The translations under genes were made by a program, and so were the position numbers. Of a DNA stretch of 64,000 bases, positions 23,482 through 35,239 are shown piece by piece. The notes under the pieces were generated by a model. It searched no databases. It was not told where the DNA came from and saw only the letters and a program-made list of their open reading frames with translations. Location of the stretch: positions 70,642,108-70,706,107 of the forward strand of contig OX393577.1 in assembly GCA_947652605.1 (NCBI GenBank). Reading direction: 5' to 3'. Every line of letters starts with the position of its first letter. Position 1 is the stretch's first letter. Origin of the DNA: Elmis aenea (Eukaryota; Arthropoda; Insecta; Coleoptera; Elmidae).

Positions 23482-25336
23482 CTTTTCGAAAGTAGAGCCA
23501 ACCCGTTTGCTGTTAATTGGGGTATAACAAGAGCTGTTAATTTGATTAGCTGCCACCGAACTGTTGTGAGTTATAGCTCTATAAACCTAATTATTACGCT
23601 GTTTGGATGTTTATTCCAGGTTCAATCGGTTTGATTTGTAAAAACCATAATCCTCCCACCTATAAATAAATTGAGTAGAATTGTCCATGCCAATAGACCA
23701 GTTAATAAAATTTTACGTTACAAAAAATATGTGTGTGCTTAAAAAAGTTTCTGAACCAGGAAAATAATTGATTTTCTGTAAAAGCGATACCAATCTTATT
23801 TACGACATTCCTACTTTTGATAACTAAAAGTGAATTACAAAAAGGTTTTACCCTATGATCAGTAAAATACAAGGATTGCATTCGGTTCAACATGGAATTC
23901 TGTTGTTGATTTGTACTGAAAGAAATAAAACCAACAAACCCATAACCGTGAGGTTTAAAACGAAACGTAAAGCTGAAAATGACTTGTAGTCAACCAAATA
24001 ATGTGGTTTTTAAACTCTAGAAAACAACAATTTTAAAATGAAGTTAATATTCATAAATTGTTTTAAGTGTTTAATTGCCACGTTTACTGTTTTTTTTTCT
24101 TAATATTTTAATTAAAATTATTCATTTAAAAACCAATTTGCAAATTTTATAACTTGTCTGTTGGCACAGATATAAAGAATTCAATAAGATTGAGGCAGTT
24201 GTTTTGGATTGAAAATTATAGACCCAAATACTACTTTAATTTCAAAATAACACAACTTCCAAAAATAAATATGCAGGACTTTTATGGCGTTTGTGATATC
24301 GCGGCATTGCGTTGCCTGCTTCAATTAGTGTTAAAAGTGTTGAAACTACCTTTTAACCTTTTTAAAATAACACAAAGAAATAAACTTTAATTACATTTTC
24401 TTATGCTAAATCTCGTTGGGGATATTGATTTTTAAATTTTTCATGCAAAACTTTTTAATAATTTAAATTGAATTATACAGTTTTTGAGTTTAATTTTGCT
24501 TAATAGTCAAGTAATTTTTCTATAGTTTAGTACTTACTAAAAACATGTAATTGATTAATTTAATAATATAACATTTACTCTAACAAATAAATCTTTAATC
24601 GAAGGAAAATAAAAAGATCGCTACTGGTGAAAGAATGAGAGTCTTAAAACCCCCATCTCAATGCCTTAACTACTTTTATCAGTATATTATTTTTAAGGCA
24701 ACTTTGCTTCTACAATAATTTAAAGAGCATACATTTTTGGTCACGTTGCTTGCATTGCTGCAAAACTTGTCCCTCTAGGATAAAGGTAATATTTATTAAT
24801 CTGATCAATTTAAGCGAATTGCTAGCAATCTCATGGATCATAAGACAATCAATAAAAATAAGCCTATACATTATTCATGATATAAGAAGCACATGTGATT
24901 CAGTAAATAAATCTGTTTAAACCAATGTTGTGTATAGGTACTTCAGTGCAATTTATTGTTTTTTTTAAATTGAACATTTTAGGTCTACACCGACTTGAAT
25001 CATCTTTAGTTTTGGTTACTTACTGAACCAAATTCGCACATAAAGTTATCCAGATGCATATTTAACATGTTTTAACGCACTTATTTTAATGGTTTAATAA
25101 GTAAAGTGGATTTAACAGTAACTTCGTAAATGTTCACAGTAAGTAAATAATTTAGAAAATTTATGGTTTTCAACAGTAGGCTAGCCACATTTTTAGTGAA
25201 TTTCTTTCAGTGCATTAAGAAAACTTGGTTACAAAATGTTTTTCTCACAAATTCTAAACGATTCACTTTCATTGCGCATTAGTCACCGCGACAGATTTGA
25301 ACAAAGTGTTATATTTCCAGATCATGCCGTCTTTAT
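23482..25336. other. AT-rich DNA, nothing recognised
   Basis: No supported gene, repeat or RNA is seen here. Confidence 0.4.
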
Positions 25337-25493
25337 AATGAGGTTAGGGCACCCGGAGCGTTCCGGGTTGACCACGCAGGGGGCTGTTACACGAGGACTG
25401 CCGGAATGCGCTAAGGACACTCCAGTACCGCACGCATCGATCGGGGTAGCAAATACTGCGGCCCTGTTAGTAGTAGATTATACTGCGGATATC
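25337..25493. other. Sharp GC-rich island
   Basis: GC reaches about 60% in 25381-25440, against about 30% on either side. CpGs are frequent. A perfect 7-base stem, ACCCGGA/TCCGGGT with a GCGT loop, lies at 25351-25368. The island is open in several frames on both strands, so frame gives no answer. One minus-strand reading starts after CTACTACTAACAG (a good branch point and acceptor) at 25463 and stops at 25322. It could be a promoter/5'UTR island, a structured RNA, an exon or a fragment of GC-rich repeat. It matches no RNA gene I can recognise (5S, U1, U2 considered). Confidence 0.6.
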
Positions 25494-25575
25494 AAACCAC
25501 AAACAAACTATAGTTTGTCGTTTTATTAGGCACGTTTTATTTTGAGAACTGCACGTAAAAGAGCTTGTATTTCGC

Positions 25576-25716
25576 ATGTGGATCGCTGATAAAATTCCGG
25601 TCTTTGTGAAAAGTGCTGCGACAGCACAATCCTGGCGAGAAGTAAAGCGGCACATTGTGAAAAAGCGTGTAAGCACGCATATGTACAGCATAAACCTGAA
25701 GTACCATGTATCATGA
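25576..25716 (+). CDS. Weak candidate first exon or small ORF, 46 aa
   Basis: Just downstream of the GC island, an ATG opens a frame reading MWIADKIPVFVKSAATAQSW, then a basic stretch (REVKRHIVKKRVST), closing with TGA at 25714. The frame is open from 25546 and local GC is about 46%. A GTAAGC after codon CGT at 25668 could be a splice donor, making this a first coding exon with the GC island as 5'UTR/promoter. No family is recognised. Overlapping minus-strand frames are also open. Confidence 0.25.
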   Translation: MWIADKIPVFVKSAATAQSWREVKRHIVKKRVSTHMYSINLKYHVS

Positions 25717-28700
25717 AAATAATGTACAAACATAAACATATATGAGTTTTAATAATATGCACCCGTCTTGAAATTTTTAAAAATATCGTCAAAAAACGGT
25801 GCTAAAAAAGATAAGTTAAACATTACAAAACATTTTTTTTCCTAATAAAGAATGAACCAGTATTTGTTAAAATCAACAAAATATTAACTTCCAAAAAGTT
25901 TCTTTAAACGCATAATTGAAAATCAAAAAATCCCTTCAAAATTGTCTTACTGATGGCTGTGAACTGATTGTAATATCATTCAACTGAGTTACCTAAACCT
26001 CCTTCAATTAAACTTCGTAATGGAGTTTGATAAGAGAGGGAAGTTAAAACCTTTTCGATAATGTACTTTTAGCAAAACCAGAGCTTCAACAAACTTTTGC
26101 AAATTAAATACATGTCTAATTTACTCAAACTAAGTTAAATAGTGCCTTAATAAGTCAACACATGAATGCTTTAAGATGAGTATAAGAAAAGTAATTTTTA
26201 TAATGTAATTTATAATTGGCCAGTGAAAATATGTACTACTGTGGTTAATTCTGCGAATAACAAACATAGAGTGTATTTTTTTTTTAAGAACAAAATGTCC
26301 ATATATTCCAAAACAGGCAGCAAAAAATATTCTTAAGTGAAAACAACAGTTTTCAAGTTGTATTGGAATTTGTAAAGTCAGGATAGCTGGAATGAACAAA
26401 CATTGTTAACAGTAATGAAAAAATGTAAATATTCAAAAAACTAACTTAGAATAGTGCTTGCGATTTCTGACGTATTTTTATTCCAAAGTTGTAAATCGTA
26501 TTTCTGCTAGAGAAAGTGCACTGCATACATTATTTGTTTTGACTTGAAGACATATGTATGAATCACATTTTAACTGTCTTAAGAAGATTAAATTATAGTA
26601 ACACAAACATTGTCATTTTCAAAATGAATCCATGTATATTCAACTGCATTATGTTTAAAACAAGTTAATCTCAAAGCAGTTGTCCCTATTTAAACAAATA
26701 TAACTTGTACTCTAGTCTGAATTTAAAGAGCACGTTTTGGACAAGAACTATTTCCTCTAAACCCCAGATTTATCACAGACTGCAGTAATATTTCTCAAGT
26801 TTATGCACAAAGGTTTTTACAAGCTTCGCCATTACCTGCCTTACATCGGTGGTGCTATAATTCCCAAGTTTATGGGCTGTAAAAACTGTGGAAGCTTTTT
26901 TTATAAACAATACCTATTTAAATTGAGTTTATAGCTAGCATTGCGCTGATTCATAGCCGAAATGGCATTAAGTTTACAAAAAAAGTGGGAAGTTTAAGTA
27001 AGTATGTGTTGCTAACTATTTGACGTCCTGTATATTATTGTTGAAAATTTTATTTTAGTCCCCATATACTTCTAGCACGTTATGAATTTCTGATACATTT
27101 CGCAGTATAAATCGTGCATTAAAAAAAAAAAAAAAAGCGCTTACAATAAATTTGAATTACCTCTGGCCTCGGCCGTTCAAAACTTGATTTGTGCGAAGTT
27201 TATTGTTGCCATTTTTACAAAAGGTTTTGTTTATAGAACCATATTTATTCTATTACCGTCGCTCATAAAATAAACTGATTTATGTTCTTTGTAATCTAAA
27301 ATAATATATAATACTTGCGATTTGTTAAATGTTATTTCTTTTATTATATTCTTCGATATTTTCTGCTTGAAAATATTTATTGGGGTTATGATATCAGAAG
27401 TGTTGTTACAAAATTGGCAAGCACGGTAAAGAATAAGTTTCAATTTCAATTGCTTGGTTTCAAAGGAAATTTAGGGTTTGAAAATTCATTGGACTGATAA
27501 ATTGCTTTAAGGATTAAAGCTTAGCTCAATTGATATTTGTACAAAGGAGGTGAAACCATATTTCCTATAAGTACTAAACGTTTAAATTCATATCTAAAGA
27601 TAATTTCTTATTGTACAAAGTTTTTTATTATTGATGGGAAAAATTATTGATTTAAATAGCGGTTTTAAGCTACGGTGATCCCAGTTTTATAACGAAAATT
27701 TTTAAAACCTATCTTCGAAATTTTAATGTACCTACAAAGAAACTGCATTCGTGCACATTTTTTTTTACTAAATTTCAATTATTTAAAACCTTTGTTAAGT
27801 GTATGCTTCAACAAAAAAAACTTTACTGGTGTACGGTATATTACAAATGTCGGACAAAATAATGGCAGTCACAATTTTTAAAAGTACACATTGAAATTAA
27901 AGTTTAAATATAATAAAGACAAGATATTATGTAAATATAGCAAAGATTCCAGAAGCTTAAGGACATTGTAAGTAGGAAACGCAAGTACTTATCATTAATA
28001 TGCATGAAAGCTTAAAAGATGTAAGAACTTGGATAAAGTTCTTTACTTTATCTTAATCTGTCTCTCCACTTTTCTGCTTTTATGGTTTCTTTGAAGGAAC
28101 ACATTGTATTTTATGAGTTTAGCTAAAATTGGTATTGCAACGAAAAATCTATGAGCTTGATATAAAATTCTAATAAGATAAATAAAGCTGACAATACGTA
28201 GTTTTATAATTGCATTTGTGTTTCCTGTTTCGTTAGTATCAGGGTCTATTCAAAACGCATTTTGTAAAAGAAGGAATTAATTTAAGCATCTATCGATGAT
28301 GAACAAGTGGTAAATTTTGCAGCAGCACCACTTTTAGCATGAAAAATTCGTTTTGCACTATGCTGAACGAATTCAGCTGCCAGCTACAGATGTATGTACT
28401 ATAAAGATACCTCTAAATCCCTTCGTTATATACATTTCAACGTAAATTCAGGCCTGTACAAAACTTTATCTCCGCATAAATGTACAATAAAATCGAAAAT
28501 ACCATAAAAAGTTTAACTTTAACAAGAATCGTTACTTTCTCTACATTTACGATAATTTTTCTACAGTAGGTACCCGAATAAAATTAATGCAATTAAACCT
28601 TTCGCGCTACATTTTATTGTTTCAAGCTCCTACAACAGGCAATATATTTCAACTGTAGTCCCCACTTTTCTTTTAAATAAAATCTGTTCCATGAATAGTT

Positions 28701-29545
28701 TTACCCGCTTCGTCAAGGGACCACGAAACAAAATTAATAGCACTTTACAAGGATTCTCTGTGCAGTATATACCGACACTAGCGCGGTAATAATTCTCTAA
28801 ACAAAATATACTTGAAGTAATCGGGTCAGGTTTGCTGTGGTTGTAATTGCAAATAAGGCAAAAGAAGTTGCCTTGATAGTATTTTAATTATAAGCTTGGT
28901 TATTGAACATGTAAGTATTATTGTGGTGCTAGGAAGTTAAATATTACGTTTATTTGATGTTTTAAACTACTTATTTAATGATGTTTACTTGCACCAGAGT
29001 TTTTAAGTGCTTTATTAGTACTCCTTTAGTTTCCTAGCTGAACTATGATGAAAAGGTGATTCATACTCTGGCCTTATCATCGCGTTTCATAAATATAACA
29101 CACAATTTATGGCTTTTATGCAATCAGTTTATAAAGCAATTAATATGGTAAAATTTTGAAGGGTTAAAGTTATTCATTAGATACAAAAGTTGCAAACTGT
29201 GGCAACATCTAAAATTTACTTGATATATAACGTAGCACGCTAAGAGACATTACAAAGCTGCAAAAAAAAATAACTTCGGTCGTAAAAGTGTTTAGCAACA
29301 AACTACTGTAATAAAAAAACAGAAACACACAAAACAGCAAATATATAAAACAGTTGTATATTACAAACAGAACCATACAGTACACCTTTGCTTATTAGCT
29401 AACTATTGTAGTTAGGAAAGCAAGATTATAAATAAGAATTTAGAATAAGGAGCAACAACATTTTGATAAATGTGTAGCAAGCTTACATCAATAGAGAGTA
29501 TTGCTCAATGTCGTAGAAGATATATTTCACACATAAAGCTATTTT
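25717..29545. other. AT-rich gene desert
   Basis: A run of 16 A at 27121-27136 is the only notable simple repeat. No gene, RNA or mobile element is recognised. Confidence 0.4.
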
Positions 29546-30421
29546 TTATCGTATATCGAAGTGCTCTATCTGTTTTTTGATGCGTAAAAGTATCATATTG
29601 TACCATTGGTCAAATCTCGAGATAGAATCGAATTCTCTTACAGCGTTAGCGAATCCTTCAGCATTATGTTCTTCCACATGCTCCAATAAGGCCTGCATCA
29701 ACTTACACTCTCTCGTGGAGTCAAAGGTAGGTTCCATTTGTTTGTATCGCTCCAGGACATTTTCAGTATTCAAAGGATCCAAGCACAAATTACATAAGAG
29801 GGCTCTGAACAGATATTCTTTAGTGCTATACTTGAGCAATGAATTTACTAAACAGGATCTTGCTACCTGCTCGTAAATTTGTATCGCTTGTTGATATCTT
29901 TCTAGTTGGGCAGAGTAATGGGCTACTTTCAGGAGGCATCTGTTGGCGGAAGACGTGTTGTCTTCGCAGTTAAAGTAAGTGGCAGCTTGCTCGTAATGTT
30001 GTAATGCTTGTTGAACGTCGCACACGCCATTTTCGTACACCTCTGCTATTTTATTATGAAGTTTGGCTACTATACTGAACTGGCCCATGTCCAGATATAC
30101 ATTTATCGCTTTAAGAAAGCATTTGATGCAGTCTTTATCCGAGTTCTTCTTGTAACAATTCGCAGCGTCGATAAAGCTAGTAGCAGCCTCACAACGTGAA
30201 CCAATTTTTAAACGTAAGTCAGCAGCCTCGGCGAATGTGGCACCAGCCTGGCACCAATTTTTACAAACCTTGTACAAAATTGCCGCTTGTTGGTAACAGT
30301 CTGCAGCATCTTCTAAAGTGGAAGAATTGCCGAAAAAATAATTAAAAATCCGATTTGATGACGAGAGCTTTTTTTCGGCATCTGCCACTAGTTGCCTGGC
30401 TCTTTGTTCACTAGTTGTCAT
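29546..30421 (-). CDS. Alpha-SNAP (NSF attachment protein), intronless copy, 291 aa
   Basis: Alpha-SNAP recruits the NSF ATPase to SNARE complexes so they can be taken apart after membrane fusion. The 291 residues cover the whole family length (about 292-295) with the TPR-like helical pairs. Recognisable blocks are ADAEKKL, EDAADCYQQAA, KNWCQAGATFAEAADL, AANCYKK, QALQHYEQAATYF, SANRCLLKVAHYSAQLERY and SISRFDQWYNMILLRIKK. The N-terminal membrane-binding loop keeps aromatics (NRIFNYFFG). The gene is one uninterrupted exon with an ATG start at 30421. The usual acidic tail ending in D-L-R is replaced by QIEHFDIR, so the penultimate leucine, important in the family for stimulating NSF, is isoleucine. 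A retrocopy is likely, but the frame is intact and the protein may be functional or specialised. It lies alone between gene deserts. Confidence 0.92.
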   Translation of the reverse strand: MTTSEQRARQLVADAEKKLSSSNRIFNYFFGNSSTLEDAADCYQQAAILYKVCKNWCQAGATFAEAADLRLKIGSRCEAATSFIDAANCYKKNSDKDCIKCFLKAINVYLDMGQFSIVAKLHNKIAEVYENGVCDVQQALQHYEQAATYFNCEDNTSSANRCLLKVAHYSAQLERYQQAIQIYEQVARSCLVNSLLKYSTKEYLFRALLCNLCLDPLNTENVLERYKQMEPTFDSTRECKLMQALLEHVEEHNAEGFANAVREFDSISRFDQWYNMILLRIKKQIEHFDIR

Positions 30422-31894
30422 AATTTTGAAATTTTGACGTCTAAAAAGTCAAATGAGATATTGCCTACATGTATTTGTTTGTAGCATCACAAGCACACTT
30501 AAATTAAATTAATGAAGGTCATTAATATTTACAGTACGTAAGCGATTCACAAAAAATATAAATAAATGAACCCAAAATTATAAAGGTTCACAATTTTAAA
30601 AATGTTTGGTGGCAGTTTTTAAAGAATATTTATTTTAAACTTAGTTTTTATATAAGTACTTATAATAATGCTTAGTGCATTATTTCTTTATAAAATATTG
30701 GGAAACAAATTTTTAATAAGTGTATATTTTATACTGTTAAAAAATGTAATCAAAATAATGTAACTTCCTACAGGAAGCGATTCATCAAAAGAAAAAGAAA
30801 GATTTTTAATTTAAACGAATAATATAATTACTTATATTGTGTATTATTCGTGTAAGAAAAATTTTAAATTGGCTCAAACCTTTCAGTATTGCGTGTTTCA
30901 AAACAATTATTGTATTTTTTCCGTTCGTTGAAAGGTTATTAAAATAAATATAAACGAAATAAGCTTTCTACTGTAATTTGTTCGCAAAAGTTTTTTAACT
31001 TTTCCTTTTTCAACGATCTAAAACCATTCACACGCTAACTTCAAATGGATTTAATACATTTTATAATACAATTTAATATATAGATTTTATATAACACAAT
31101 TTAAGACGATCGGCTAGATTTTTAAATAAAAAACATCAGCAAAATTAAATCGATTTAATATAAACGACATTTCCTTTTCTGTTTTCGGTGTTTTTATTGC
31201 AAAAGTAATACTGCAGCCAATCGAAGAAATTTCTATTCATGTCGCAGATATTGACAAGTTTAAAATTGATGTAGTGTACCAATAATTATAGATGTGTCTG
31301 TGTTTCTATTTCCTGAATTTGGCGAAATGCCAATTGGAGAGTCTTCGATTGATCTATACAGAACATTGAATTAAATTTTAAGTATGTCCTTTGAACTCGT
31401 GTATAAATTTAAACGAAATCATAAAATATTAAAGTGTATTAGGGTTCACTGCCTAACAAAATTTATTTTTGGTAAGAGGATTCGTTTTTATGGTGTAAAT
31501 TTTGATGTTACTGTTGTTATACTGTCATTTGAGGCAAAATGAAGTGGTGTACGTTTTGTGATGACTCGACACTATCATATCAACAAGAAGGGTTGTTAAG
31601 ATCACCAAAAAGGGTTCTCCAACGTGACGCAACTGGTGCCTCAAATAGATTGAGATTTTTTTTCGGGATTTATAATTTTTTATTCTTGTTTTTCGGTTCT
31701 TCGACTTAAATTACTACAAAACGTCTTATATAATCAAGAGACTTGAAATTACAAGATTTATTAACCGAAGGTGAACGCTGATAATGAGCTTTAAATTTAT
31801 TGCCATGCAATTCCTACAAGTCTTATCAGAACCAACATAACTTAGAAACGTCTACCATTTTTCATTTCCAAGTAAATATTAAATGAATTCTAGT
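30422..31894. other. AT-rich flank of the alpha-SNAP gene, nothing firm
   Basis: No clear promoter motif is seen. A 56-codon open frame with an ATG at 31539 (start KWCTFCDD) is flanked by 10-base inverted repeats (ATTTGAGGCA at 31527, TGCCTCAAAT at 31637) but has no other support. Confidence 0.35.
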
Positions 31895-32132
31895 TAATTT
31901 AATTCATGTTACAATCTTCGTTCCCGGGTTTGGAACCGCGTCTTCTTGATTTTTGTGACGTTTCGACCATTCTATGTTGGTCTTTATCAAACGACTGGTT
32001 TGATAAAGACCAACATAGAATGGTCGAAACGTCACAAAAATCAAGAAGACGCGGTTCCAAACCCGGGAACGAAGATTGTAACATGGACGATAGCCGCGAA
32101 AGCCTGAAGAATAAAATAATTTAATTCATGTT
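31895..32132. mobile_element. Perfect 88-base inverted repeat flanked by 16-base direct repeats (retroelement-derived insertion)
   Basis: Arms 31905-31992 and 31998-32085 are perfect reverse complements around a 5-base centre (GACTG). The unit is bounded by TAATTTAATTCATGTT at 31895-31910 and again at 32117-32132, a likely target-site duplication. Between the right arm and the right repeat lies a unique tail, GGACGATAGCCGCGAAAGCC and on to an A-rich ATAAAA end. Each arm, read away from the centre, contains a possible stem GACC...GGTC followed by GAAACGTC, which resembles part of a hammerhead ribozyme. Such motifs occur in Penelope-like elements and retrozymes (family knowledge). The identical arms and intact duplication suggest recent insertion. 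The frames open through it on both strands are a by-product of the palindrome. Confidence 0.75.
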
Positions 32133-34499
32133 TCTAGAAATTCACGTTGCCTTTATTAATTTATTATGCAGATTAAATGTTCGTTTAAAATTACCTTGGT
32201 TCATCAGCAGTGAATTTTATAGTCATTTCAGCGCTAGTTAAGTGTTCGTTTGTAAAATTGCACGTTGATTTAATATTATTTTTCTAACAATTGACCCTGA
32301 TTGCTTTAAAATTTATTTATTTTGTTTCTTTAGCACAAAAACGAGAAATGAATTCATTTGCTTTTCTGCACATACAGTCGCAGTGTAAAAATTTGTCTGT
32401 CTCTAATTGTTTTTATACAGCAACTGTACTACATACTGTACATACTCACTTCTTTTATAATTTAAAAATGTTTTTAACAGTAAAATCATGTTCAAACAAT
32501 AATAACTATTAAGCGAATGTTACACATTAATTACAATCTACTGTTCTGGAACTTTGTCGCGTGAAGGTAACCGTTGCAAATCTATTATAGTCTTGTTTTG
32601 TTTAGTTTTCTTCGTATTCTGGTCGCGAAAACCGTATTACAGCAAAGTAACCTAAATGTCAATATGTGGACCCGAGGTAGCTCATATATTTGTTTCAACT
32701 AGCCCAGAACAATCTCATGTGAACTCAGCTGTTAAAACTTTGGAAAGTCTAATGGGATATTTTAAAAGAACCTTTACAAATTGCTTTACGAACAATCCAA
32801 TAATTTAATCAAATAGTAAAATATTCTATAAATTTTATTATCAAACCTTTAAGTTACATGAAACATTTACGTACTTTGTTAGCATGATAGGCAACAAATT
32901 AAATTTTTTTTAGAAGACGCCACCAATTTAATATTTATAAATCGGCCTATTTTGTGATTTTTTTAGCGGGTGCTATTTCATGGTAACAGATACAATTTTA
33001 ATACATGGTTATTAAGCCCATATAATACTTACACTAACACTTACAGACAACGTATGTATGTGATAGGGATTAAGGAATTAGTGATTAAAGTCCAGTATTG
33101 ATTATTCTAGACGACTAACTGTCACTGTAATTAGGATTTGTCCTTTCTAGGAACAGTAATTGTTATCACTGGAAACAAAGTGTCACTTGAATTGCTCGGG
33201 AATAAAACGAAGAAATCTTAACTATTTTAATCGTACAACGTTTGCCTGCCACAGAAATCTATTAAGGATTTTTCACTTCACACCAAATATCATTAAAAAA
33301 TTTAATTAGATTGTTTTAAAAACATAAAGATGTATAAGGATATGATTGGATTTGCTTTCTATTAATTTAATCGGCTTTGATTTTGAAAATCAGTGTTTGT
33401 TTGGTGTGCAAACTTCAAGACTACTACTACCAAAATGTTACTAAGTTATTATCGATCTGAAAATATATAAATCCGTGCAAAATCCGCCAGTAAGTCAATT
33501 TTATCCGATCCATAAAACTTAACGTTTATTCTTTAATGTCCAATAAATATAAGATACAATAAAAGAACAATAAAGAGCACGTTTATAAAGGAATAGTTTC
33601 GGCTTTCTTGCGATTTATCGCGTTATATGAGCACCTTTTCGCAGAACAAAAACTTTATAGTTATCCTTAGTTTCTTTATGATACTGACGTAGATTACAGA
33701 TTGTAACAGATGACTAGGTTAAGACGCACAGCTGTGATTAAGTTGTAATTGCTTAGATTATTTGTTTGCAAAGAGGTTTCACAAATATGTCAAGATAGGT
33801 TGATGTAAAAACGATGCTACCAAAGTACAAAAACATTTATGTGTATCTGAAAGATAACATTTTTTTGCATTATTTTAATAGCACAAAAATTGCACCTTTA
33901 AGGGCAATTTTTTTGTGGCAGTGACTATTTTATTACATCAAGCAATACGAATTCAACAACAATATGATTCTTATCTTGAATGAGAATTAATTCTGTCTGC
34001 CAGTTACATAAAGGATTAACCATAACAGTTAATGTTTTAATGTATAAACGAAGACATTACCCAACGTAACTTGAAATTTAATTTTACCTTGCATGGGAAT
34101 ATTAATTTTAATCTGTGCTCTATGTTATCCAACAAGGTTTAATTAATTTGCTGTGATGAACCGCAAATGTATCTACAGGATGATATGGTTTGCCGTGATT
34201 TTTTTCAAGTGCTCATTGTGTTTTTCATCTACTTGTCATCATATGGACAATAATTCCACCTGAGCAAATATAATTTTGACAAAAACCGTAAAAATTTCCC
34301 TAAAAAAACCGATCTTAATACAATAATTTTAAAGTGTCTTTTACTGTTTCTATACCATCTATAATAGAAACTGTAAAATTTAGATGCAATCCTTGTTCAC
34401 AATGTTGTTCAAAATTTAACAACTTTCATGTTCCCGAAATTATGAAATTCTTGAATAAAAATCTGCAATCCGGCAAAGCATAGTCAAAGAAACCAGAGT
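32133..34499. other. AT-rich gene desert
   Basis: The only structure noted is a 12-base-arm hairpin at 33882-33917 (CACAAAAATTGC / GCAATTTTTTTGTG). No supported gene is seen. Confidence 0.4.
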
Positions 34500-34583
34500 A
34501 AACCTGCTTTATTGGCAGACAAATTACATCGTTAGTGGTAAACGCGCCAATGGCTCCCTGCTGTTCTTAAATACTTCCATGGC

Positions 34584-34716
34584 CTATATAGCACCACGAA
34601 TTTGCACAAAAGGTTCATAGTCAGGATTGTATTTTGTATGATGTCCTTTTAATTTTAATTCCACAAACGCGAAATAGAATTACAGCAAGGGTTACTGCCA
34701 AAATATAGCTTTTCAT
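34584..34716 (-). pseudogene. Possible broken small secreted-peptide gene
   Basis: A minus-strand ATG at 34716 opens with MKSYILAVTLAVILFRVCG, a good signal peptide (basic start, hydrophobic core, small residue before Cys-Gly). That frame stops at 34621. Shortly after the signal, another frame carries a coding-like stretch (KGHHTKYNPDYEPFVQIRGA) to a TAG at 34584, and more coding-like sequence continues with stops to about 34500. This pattern fits a frameshifted wreck, but the family is unknown and the plus strand is also open here. Treat as tentative. Confidence 0.3.
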
Positions 34717-35210
34717 TTAATTTTTAGTGTTAGCGTGTAGAAATGTCAGTTTAATGTTGTTTTGTGCCAATTGTAATTACATACATAACAAACATTGTAT
34801 TGGATAAAAAATGAAAAAGAGTTTTAAATATAGAGAAAAATTAAATTTGTACATATTTACCTCAACCATTTTTTATTGTTACCTTTTTGTTTATAATTAA
34901 TCGTTGCTGATAATATCTATAACAAATAATTCAGTTCGCATATTAATTGTAAAACATATTCTAGGTAAAGTTATGATATATTGTATAAAATACTTGAAAA
35001 TATAAGTAATTATTTATTAACGGAACGTATGAATGCAATTTAAAAGACAAAAGTAATGGGCAATTTCTCCGGCACCTCCACCAAAAATGCACTTTTTTTA
35101 AAAAAAGAATTGAAAAAGTTTTTACTTCATACACACGTTATTTGTAACTTATGCATTCATTATTAGCACCCAAATCATTTAAATATTTATATTAAATTTT
35201 TTTGTTGCAT

Positions 35211-35239
35211 GGAAAAAGGGTGTAATTACACCCTTTTCC
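35211..35239. repeat. Near-perfect short palindrome
   Basis: GGAAAAAGGGTGT and ACACCCTTTTCC are inverted around AATT, with one extra A in the left arm. Confidence 0.6.

Noticed and set aside
25337..25493. GC island as 5S rRNA, U1 or U2 snRNA
   Set aside because: None of the characteristic conserved segments of these RNAs is present.
29577..29876. Plus-strand frame inside the alpha-SNAP gene
   Set aside because: It is antisense to a clear conserved coding region.
31539..31709. 56-codon frame starting KWCTFCDD, flanked by 10-base inverted repeats
   Set aside because: It has no signal peptide, no family and no splice support, and its length is within chance expectation.
31899..32124. Nearly identical open frames on both strands of the palindrome
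   Set aside because: They are a consequence of the perfect inverted repeat; the same product on both strands is not evidence of a gene.
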